Shown here piece by piece: positions 39,827 to 45,512 of a DNA stretch of 45,512 nucleotides. Source of the stretch: JANJTY01 sp038257155 (lineage in GTDB: Bacteria > Pseudomonadota > Gammaproteobacteria > Xanthomonadales > Xanthomonadaceae); contig JBBSJP010000040.1 of assembly GCA_038257155.1 (NCBI GenBank), positions 1 to 45,512 of the forward strand. The letters are read 5' to 3'. Within the stretch, counting starts at the first letter, position 1, and each line of letters starts with the position of its first letter. The notes beneath the pieces were generated by a model, which saw nothing but the letters and a program-made list of their open reading frames with translations, did no database searches and had not been told where the DNA came from. The translations under genes were made by a program, and so were the position numbers.

Positions 39827-40189
39827 TTGATCAAACCGGATCCGCGCGGATTCACCGCTCGCCGCGATTCCAACGCCATTCACCACAGCCGCGTGCTCGG
39901 CTCTCGCATCCTGGTGGCAGGCTGTGCGCAGGAAGGATTGCGCATCCTCGCCCGGAATACCCGCATCGACCTGCTCTTCACCGACTTGGTGATGCCCGGT
40001 GGTATCAGCGGCAAGCAGCGTGCAAACGTCGCGGTGAAGGCCAGACCAAACCTGAAAGTGTTGTTCACATCCGGTTATACCGACAACGCCATCATGAACG
40101 ATGGAAGAGTCGATCCCGGCGTCAATTTGCTGAGCAAGCCATACCGGCTTGCCGATTTGGCACGCGCCGTACGCAATTCACTGAGCTGA
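39827..40189 (+). pseudogene. Remnant of a hybrid-kinase receiver domain
   Basis: The short frame (120 codons from TTG) keeps only the later part of a receiver domain: IDLLFTDLVMPGGISG, KVLFTSGYTDNAIMNDGR, VNLLSKPYRLADLARAV. These match the receivers of the three preceding kinases almost word for word. The first strand and the Asp-Asp pair (ILLVEDD) are missing, although a GSRILVAGCAQEGLRIL segment recalls the end of the first half. Without those acidic residues it cannot bind Mg2+ normally. It lies 8 bp after hybrid kinase 3, and is best seen as the decayed tail of a fourth tandem copy. Confidence 0.7.
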
Positions 40190-40386
40190 ATGTCAGTAGC
40201 ATTCACGGCATTTATCTGCACGGCAATAAATCGCACCCCGCCGCCACCCATACCGCCTGTCGCCCGCGTCAAGAATTCGGCGTGACCCATCCCCCATACC
40301 GGTAACCGGCCGACTTCGATCTGTGGCCGCAATACCCCCCTATGGTGCACACTGCCAGCCGGTGTCGCACGAGAAAACCACCTCAT

Positions 40387-41586
40387 ATGAGCCAGAACCG
40401 CCTCCTCATCCTCGATGATGACGCCATGATCGGCCAGACGATTCGCGCCATTGCCGAAAGCGCCGGGCTCGAAGCGCGATTCACTTCCAGTCATACCGAA
40501 TTCTTTGCGGAACTGGAGAGTTGGCAGCCCACGCATATCGCACTCGATTTGATCATGCCGGAAATGGACGGCGTGCAAGTCTTGGGGCAACTGGCCAAAC
40601 GGGGCTGCACATCCAGCATCATCGTCACCAGCGGCGTTGGCCATCGCGTACTGGATGCTGCCGGGCGATCGGCCTCAGAACACGGCCTGCGAATTGCCGG
40701 AGTGCTTTCCAAGCCTTTCTCACCCAGCGCGCTTCGCTCGATGTTGGGTACGCCTGGACCCGCGAAGGCCCCTGCCAAGCCCACGCGTGCAGCCAGCCCC
40801 TCGAGCGAGATCACCGCAGACGAATTGGCAAAGGCCATCGATGAATCGCAGCTGTTCGTTGCCTACCAGCCGAAAATAGTTTGTGACGGTGGAGCCTTGG
40901 CGGGTTTCGAAGCGCTGGTGCGCTGGACCCACCCAGAGCGCGGTTTCATACCGCCCGATCGTTTCATTCCGCTGGCAGAATCCACTGGCCTGATCGACCC
41001 TCTGACCGATTTTGTTCTGGAGCGCTCGTTGGCCTGGTTCTGCAGCAACTTTCTTGCAGGCGGTCACGCGCACGACGCTCATCCGGCAACCCTGTCGGTG
41101 AATATTTCCGCCAAGACCCTGGCTGATCACGACTTTGTGGATCGAGCACTGCAAAACTGTCAGAAGTTCGGCCTGGCGCCCTCGCGACTGATCTTCGAAC
41201 TCACCGAGACTTCAGCCATGGAAGACCCGGTGGCCTCGCTCGACCTGCTCACCCGCCTTCGCATGAAGGGCTTCCAGCTGTCGATCGATGACTTCGGCAC
41301 CGGCTTTTCGTCCATGCTGCAACTGGCCCGCCTGCCCTTCTCCGAGATCAAGGTCGATAAGTCCTTCGTCATGAACGCCGCGTCGTCGCAGGAGTCGCGC
41401 GTGGTGATCAAGTCCATCGTCGATCTGGGCCGCAGCATGGGTCTTCGCTCCACCGCCGAAGGCGTGGAGGATGCAGGCAGCCTTGAGTATCTACGCCATG
41501 TCGGCTGCGACCTGGCACAGGGCTACCACATTGGCCGCCCCATGGAAGGCGACGCAGCACTCGCCTGGTGCCAGGCTCGCGGCTAG
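40387..41586 (+). CDS. Response regulator with EAL phosphodiesterase (REC-EAL)
   Basis: The 399-residue protein has an N-terminal receiver (LLILDDDAMIGQT, Asp in ALDLIMPEMDG, SKPFS) and a C-terminal EAL domain (about 150-395). The EAL domain has the signature FEALVRW, metal and catalytic residues in NISAKT, ELTETSAM, IDDFGTGFSS, KVDKSFV and AEGVED, so it should hydrolyse c-di-GMP to pGpG. The arrangement matches RocR/PvrR-type regulators. The ATG at 40387 is preferred over 40342 because the receiver begins there. Its place after three hybrid kinases that lack an output partner makes it the best candidate target of that relay. Confidence 0.94.
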   Translation: MSQNRLLILDDDAMIGQTIRAIAESAGLEARFTSSHTEFFAELESWQPTHIALDLIMPEMDGVQVLGQLAKRGCTSSIIVTSGVGHRVLDAAGRSASEHGLRIAGVLSKPFSPSALRSMLGTPGPAKAPAKPTRAASPSSEITADELAKAIDESQLFVAYQPKIVCDGGALAGFEALVRWTHPERGFIPPDRFIPLAESTGLIDPLTDFVLERSLAWFCSNFLAGGHAHDAHPATLSVNISAKTLADHDFVDRALQNCQKFGLAPSRLIFELTETSAMEDPVASLDLLTRLRMKGFQLSIDDFGTGFSSMLQLARLPFSEIKVDKSFVMNAASSQESRVVIKSIVDLGRSMGLRSTAEGVEDAGSLEYLRHVGCDLAQGYHIGRPMEGDAALAWCQARG

Positions 41587-41644
41587 GGATCGCGACGTAC
41601 GCAGGTTCTCCGTGGCGTTCAGATCGTGATCTTCTGCTGAAATT

Positions 41645-42003
41645 GTAGGAGCGCACCCTGGGCGCGACCCACAGATCCTGCCCTGCATCAGCGGTAGGCA
41701 AAACCGATCATCCCGGTCGCCAACAGGGTTGGCTCCGACAGGGTGGAGAATCGCCCCACCATTTCCCGCATCACGCTGTCGTAGGGCGGATCTTGATCCG
41801 CCACTGCGCCACCGCTTGCTACGAAGCCATCCCACTCCAGCGTCCGATAGCGGCGCATCAAGATGCGCCCTCCAGCAGCATCAGCCAACAAACGCCGGAC
41901 CCCTGTACGAGCGCACCCTGTGCGCGACCGCAGATCCTGCCCTCACATCAGAGGTAGGCAAAACCGATCATCCCGGTCGCCAACAGGGTTGGCTCCTACA
42001 GGG
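41645..42003. repeat. Repeat mosaic: ~98-bp direct repeats around a two-hairpin element
   Basis: Direct copies at 41645-41743 and 41905-42003 share TAGGCAAAACCGATCATCCC and more, starting with a GAGCGCACCCTG..GCGCGACC palindrome. Between them lies a two-hairpin element (41785-41802 GGCGGATC/GATCCGCC and 41852-41869 GGCGCATC/GATGCGCC), the same pair as at 5690-5756. A damaged half copy (GGCGGATC/AACCGCC) is at 42047-42064. The gap 41587-42108 holds no supported gene. Confidence 0.85.
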
Positions 42004-42108
42004 CACGTACCGACTTGCCGTTGGCTTCCGCGCCACCACGCGGAGGGCGGATCTTGAACCGCCGCTGCCTGATAGCTCGCCCTTACCGCGCCGATCCGCA
42101 GCGCGAAA

Positions 42109-43728
42109 TCAGCTCGCCCTGCCCCGCCAGACTGCAGCGCCCAACATCACCAGAACCAGCAGCATCAGACTCCAGCCCGATGCTGAGGGAATCACTGCCG
42201 GAGGCACCAGCACCGGAGCGCGCGGCGGGAAAACAATGGGTGTGGGCGACCCTTCGTCAGGCGTGCCATCGCCGTCCGGATCCGGGTCAGCGCCCGAAAC
42301 CGATTCGTCGGCCACCACAACATCATTCACGTCGCGGCCACTGGCCGTCACGGTATTCAGGAACGGCCCGAACAGCCCCTGCGGGTCCACCTCCAGCAGC
42401 ATCTCGATCGCGATCACCCCATCCACCGCGAGGTTGCTCTGCGACGCATCCAGCAGGTTGATGTCTGATTCACCGTCGAAGCCTGCATTGGCCAGTGCGC
42501 TACCCGTCACATCGACGGCTTGCACAGTGAAGCTCACCGGCAGCGGAAACGTGTCCCGCAGATCCTCGGTTACCTGCACATCGGTCAAGGCCATTGGCCC
42601 GTAATTGCGCACTTCCATCGTGAACCGGACCAGATAGGGTCCGCTGCCGGAAAGCTCGCTGAGGATTTTTGAAACGCCGATCATCGGAATCGGCGTGGCA
42701 GCCGCCACAACCGCCGACGCGCCGCTGGCAAACAGTGAACCCGCCACCGGCGCCGTACCACGTGCTTCGACCAGGTTGAGCACCTGGCCCAGCGCCGCAT
42801 CGCTGTCGCGCACCGTGTAATCGGCCGAACAAAGGATAGAATCGCCGGCCACCAAGCTGCCGCTGCCATTGCCAGAGAAAGCCAACCCATCCAGCGATGT
42901 GGCCTGGCAAGTGATCGCCGTGTCGATGCGACTCGGATCTGGCTCGGTCAGATTCAAGGCCGAAAGCGTCTCCGCACCGCTGTTCTTGAGCAGGAAGGTG
43001 TAACGCAGCAGATCGCTCTGTGTGACGGTTGCCGAGGCATCGACGTCGGTGATGACCCGCGGACTCTTGAACACCCGCAGCCCCGCAGCACCGGCTAGAT
43101 TCTGCGTGATCAAAAGATCAGCAGCCTGCACCGCCAACGCGCCGGCGTCTTGACCCACCACTTCAACCTCATTGATCACCGCCCCTGCCAGTTCGTCGGC
43201 CGGCGTGATCTGGTAGCTGCGGCTGCAGATCATATGGGCTGCAATCGCGAGAGTGGACTGGGGGCAAACCACCGCGCCAATGTCGTCTACCAGGGAGAGG
43301 CTGGACAGGGCCGAGTCGCCCAGGTTGACCACCGTGTAGCTGTAATCAATGGATTCACCCCCATCCAGCACGCCGTCATCGTCCGTGTCGTCGTGAACCG
43401 CTCCACCAGCGAGCGCCACGATGCCCTGACCCGGCAAGAGCTGGACCGCACTCAGCCGTTTGCTGTGGTGTTCCATCCGCACAGATCCGCCAGACATCTT
43501 GGCGATAACCTGCACTTCACTGCCGCCGCGGATCAGCGAGACCCTCGATTGCGCGGCGTTGTCAGCTGCAAGAACCTGCGGAGCCGCAAGGACCGCCAAC
43601 AGGAGCCCGGCAGCAGTCATCAAGCAGGTACGAGTCAGTGGCACTGCAAGAGCTCTATTTGGCCGGATCATGGGATTGCCCTCGCTCGCCAACACGGCCT
43701 TCGGGAAGTTCACGCTCTGCTGGCTCAT
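42109..43728 (-). CDS. Secreted DUF11-like repeat protein with IPTL-CTERM signal
   Basis: The 539-residue protein carries a signal peptide (TAAGLLLAVLAAPQVLA) and several DUF11-like beta-sandwich repeats with paired cysteines (SYTVVNLGDSALSSLSLVDD; YTFLLKNSGAETLSALNL; FTMEVRNYGPMALTDVQVTED). An Asp-rich GADPDPDGDGTPDEG linker and a C-terminal IPSASGWSLMLLVLVMLGAAVW helix ending RGRAS follow, an IPTL-CTERM-like sorting signal. The ATG at 43728 overlaps the stop of the upstream gene (ATGA) with GGAG seven bases before it; an ATG at 43671 also has a ribosome site and puts the signal peptide nearer the N-terminus. It is probably a cell-surface or outer-membrane-associated structural protein. Confidence 0.8.
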   Translation of the reverse strand: MSQQSVNFPKAVLASEGNPMIRPNRALAVPLTRTCLMTAAGLLLAVLAAPQVLAADNAAQSRVSLIRGGSEVQVIAKMSGGSVRMEHHSKRLSAVQLLPGQGIVALAGGAVHDDTDDDGVLDGGESIDYSYTVVNLGDSALSSLSLVDDIGAVVCPQSTLAIAAHMICSRSYQITPADELAGAVINEVEVVGQDAGALAVQAADLLITQNLAGAAGLRVFKSPRVITDVDASATVTQSDLLRYTFLLKNSGAETLSALNLTEPDPSRIDTAITCQATSLDGLAFSGNGSGSLVAGDSILCSADYTVRDSDAALGQVLNLVEARGTAPVAGSLFASGASAVVAAATPIPMIGVSKILSELSGSGPYLVRFTMEVRNYGPMALTDVQVTEDLRDTFPLPVSFTVQAVDVTGSALANAGFDGESDINLLDASQSNLAVDGVIAIEMLLEVDPQGLFGPFLNTVTASGRDVNDVVVADESVSGADPDPDGDGTPDEGSPTPIVFPPRAPVLVPPAVIPSASGWSLMLLVLVMLGAAVWRGRAS

Positions 43729-45512
43729 TGGAAGGCTCCGAAGATTGCCGTGCTGGTGGACTGCACCGTTTCATCCGACAGGCCTCGTCCAGACGCTGTT
43801 GCGGTATTCACCACTCGGCGATTCGCCAGATCGTTTTCGGTCAGCACGTGGGTAGCCCAGCAGAATATTGAGTCATCAGGCGCGAGCGTACCAACACCGA
43901 AGAAGCTGCTGTTGAAAATTTCATCATTGCGCAATACATCCAGCGGCTGTCCCGTCATGGTCTGCGGATCGCATTCCAGATCCGCAACACCCTGATCCAG
44001 CAGATGCACCCGCGACAGCGGTTGGGTTCCCGCATTGCGGATGAAGAATCCGTAGCTCAGCACGTCACCGACATCGCCAAAGTTGTTGTCGTTGAAATCA
44101 ACACCGAGCTCGACCGTCTTCACCAGCTCGATGGCCGGGCGACCGCCAACCAGGGATGCGCAGGCTTCAGACTCAGAGCCCGGCACGCCCGCCAGTTCTG
44201 CGGAATTGAAGAGTCCGGCGCCTGGCGTTCCGTTGCATTCGCCGTCAACCAGCGCATTGCCATCCACCGCCAAGGTGATCGCGACCAGATAGGTGTGGGT
44301 GGCTCCCTGGGTCAACAGGGTGTCGGTATCGGATATCTGCACCGCCACGCCGTTTGCGGGCGCGAACTCTCCGTTCGTGAGCGCCGGATTGATTATGCCT
44401 CCGGTGGTAGCCACCTGCGCGTTGCCCTGGAACTGGACACCCGTGGACGTACCGTCGAGCGTATCGAGCAGCGTGTAGGTATCCGCGGCTCCGGGGTTTT
44501 CGACAGTCAAGCGGTAGATAACCCGGAAGCGACCAGGTCCCGTAGCAAGCAGGGAATCGACCGACTTCGTCACCTGGACCTGGAAAGGCAGCGGAGCGAC
44601 TACTGGCGTGATCACCGTGTCGTCATCTGTCGGAGTCTCATCCGAGTCGCCGGTGCCGGTGTTGGTTATCTGCGTAGCAGCGGCATCGCCCGCGGTCACG
44701 GTGTAGGTACCGACCAGGACACAGGTCGCACCCACTGCCACGCTCGGGCAGTTGGTGCTGTTCGGCGTGATCATCGGATCACTGACCGTGACATTGGTCA
44801 GCGACACGTTGCCGGTGTTGGTGACCGTGATCGTATAGGTCAGCAGATCGCCCTCGGTGATGCTGAGCGAGCCATCGCCGTCGGCGTTGTTGGTGAGAGC
44901 CTTGGACGTGGACAGTGCCGGGCTGCCGACCACCGGAGTGATCAGGGTGTCGTCATCGGGCGGCGTCTCATCGGAGTCGCCGGTGCCCGTATTGGTGATC
45001 GTCCCGGTGGTCACATCGCCCGCAGTCACGGTATAGGTACCGACCAGGACGCAGGTCGCACCCACTGCCACGCTCGGGCAGTTGGTGCTGTTCGGCGTGA
45101 TCATCGGATCACTGACCGTCACGTTGGTCAGTGGGATGTTGCCGATGTTGGTGACCGTGATGGTGTAAGTCAGCAGGTCACCCTCAGTGATGCTGAGCGA
45201 GCCATCGCCGTCGGCGTTGTTGGTCAACGCCTTTGCGGTAGACAACGCTGGGCTGCCGACAACCGGGGTGATCAGGGTATCGTCATCGGGCGGCGTCTCA
45301 TCGGAGTCGCCGGTGCCGGTGTTGGTGATTGTCCCGGTGGTCACATCGCCCGCGGTCACGGTATAGGTACCGACCAGGACGCAGGTCGCTCCCACAGCCA
45401 CGCTCGGGCAGTTGGTGCTGTACGGCGTGATCAACTGTTCACTGACGGACACGTTGGTCAGTGGGGTGTTGCCGATGTTGGTGACCGTGATGGTGTAAGT
45501 CAGCAGGGCACC
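43725..45512 (-). CDS. DUF11-like tandem-repeat surface protein, 5' end outside window
   Basis: The frame is open from the window edge to the stop at 43725-43727 (about 595 codons seen). It starts mid-repeat in LLTYTITVTNIGNTPLTNV. The repeat unit is 110 residues, each with CPSVAVGATCVLVGTYTVTA, TNTGTGDSDETP and DGDGSLSITEGDLLTYTITV; calcium-type Asp-rich loops and one Cys pair recur. About 2.6 units are visible, followed by a 300-residue non-repeated region with more DUF11-like folds. No sorting signal is present at the C-terminus. Its stop codon overlaps the start of the next gene by four bases, so the two are translated together and probably form one surface structure. Confidence 0.85.
   Translation of the reverse strand, partial: GALLTYTITVTNIGNTPLTNVSVSEQLITPYSTNCPSVAVGATCVLVGTYTVTAGDVTTGTITNTGTGDSDETPPDDDTLITPVVGSPALSTAKALTNNADGDGSLSITEGDLLTYTITVTNIGNIPLTNVTVSDPMITPNSTNCPSVAVGATCVLVGTYTVTAGDVTTGTITNTGTGDSDETPPDDDTLITPVVGSPALSTSKALTNNADGDGSLSITEGDLLTYTITVTNTGNVSLTNVTVSDPMITPNSTNCPSVAVGATCVLVGTYTVTAGDAAATQITNTGTGDSDETPTDDDTVITPVVAPLPFQVQVTKSVDSLLATGPGRFRVIYRLTVENPGAADTYTLLDTLDGTSTGVQFQGNAQVATTGGIINPALTNGEFAPANGVAVQISDTDTLLTQGATHTYLVAITLAVDGNALVDGECNGTPGAGLFNSAELAGVPGSESEACASLVGGRPAIELVKTVELGVDFNDNNFGDVGDVLSYGFFIRNAGTQPLSRVHLLDQGVADLECDPQTMTGQPLDVLRNDEIFNSSFFGVGTLAPDDSIFCWATHVLTENDLANRRVVNTATASGRGLSDETVQSTSTAIFGAFQ
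44640..45512. repeat. 330-bp near-identical tandem repeats inside the DUF11-like gene
   Basis: The segment around 44731 recurs at 45061 and 45391, an exact 330-bp period, with few base changes. It encodes the 110-residue unit described for the gene and continues past the window edge, so the total number of units is unknown. Such identity at DNA level points to recent duplication or gene conversion. Confidence 0.92.

Overview
This GC-rich window is bacterial. It most resembles a gammaproteobacterium of the Lysobacterales (Xanthomonadales), possibly Rhodanobacteraceae-like. The grounds are the tRNA-Ser/csrA/alaS/recX/recA ... pncC/mutS order, a CRP-type regulator of the Xanthomonas Clp type, IPTL-CTERM-like surface proteins, and many small palindromic intergenic repeats. 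The placement is an inference from gene content; no rRNA gene is present to settle it.

Layout. Positions 1-13,400 hold a conserved translation and DNA-repair block: tRNA-Ser(GCU), csrA, alaS, a glutathione reductase (gor), recX, recA, pncC and mutS. It is interrupted between recA and pncC by an unusual signalling gene. That gene encodes a TPR/transmembrane half and a GGDEF half, split by an in-frame TGA, and the GGDEF half carries a C-terminal tetrapyrrole-methylase-like domain. mutS carries an in-frame insertion of about 70 codons that looks like an intergenic palindromic repeat. Positions 13,500-22,450 hold a Ser/Thr kinase fused to a formylglycine-enzyme-like domain and an alpha/beta hydrolase, a membrane H+-pyrophosphatase, a small secreted IPTL-CTERM-like protein followed by a 96-bp tandem repeat, a membrane fatty-acid-hydroxylase-like protein, and the repair pair dinB-SRAP.

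Positions 22,460-31,900 hold a beta-propeller/GGDEF sensor, an alpha/beta hydrolase, an FNR-type oxygen regulator, a triplicated intergenic repeat, a secreted S9 peptidase paired with a YfcC-type transporter, and a Clp/CRP regulator. Positions 32,200-41,600 hold three paralogous hybrid histidine kinases in tandem, a receiver-domain remnant, and a REC-EAL phosphodiesterase. Positions 41,600-45,512 hold a mosaic of intergenic repeats, then two translationally coupled secreted proteins built from DUF11-like repeats. The upstream one runs off the window with near-identical 330-bp repeats.

Functional reading. Two GGDEF proteins, one EAL phosphodiesterase and a Clp-type regulator (in Xanthomonas a c-di-GMP-responsive factor) give the window a strong cyclic-di-GMP flavour. 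The tandem kinases beside the REC-EAL gene are a plausible phosphorelay feeding c-di-GMP breakdown. The most unusual items are the GGDEF-methylase fusion, the repeat insertion in mutS, the kinase/FGE-like/hydrolase fusion, and the variety of palindromic repeats.
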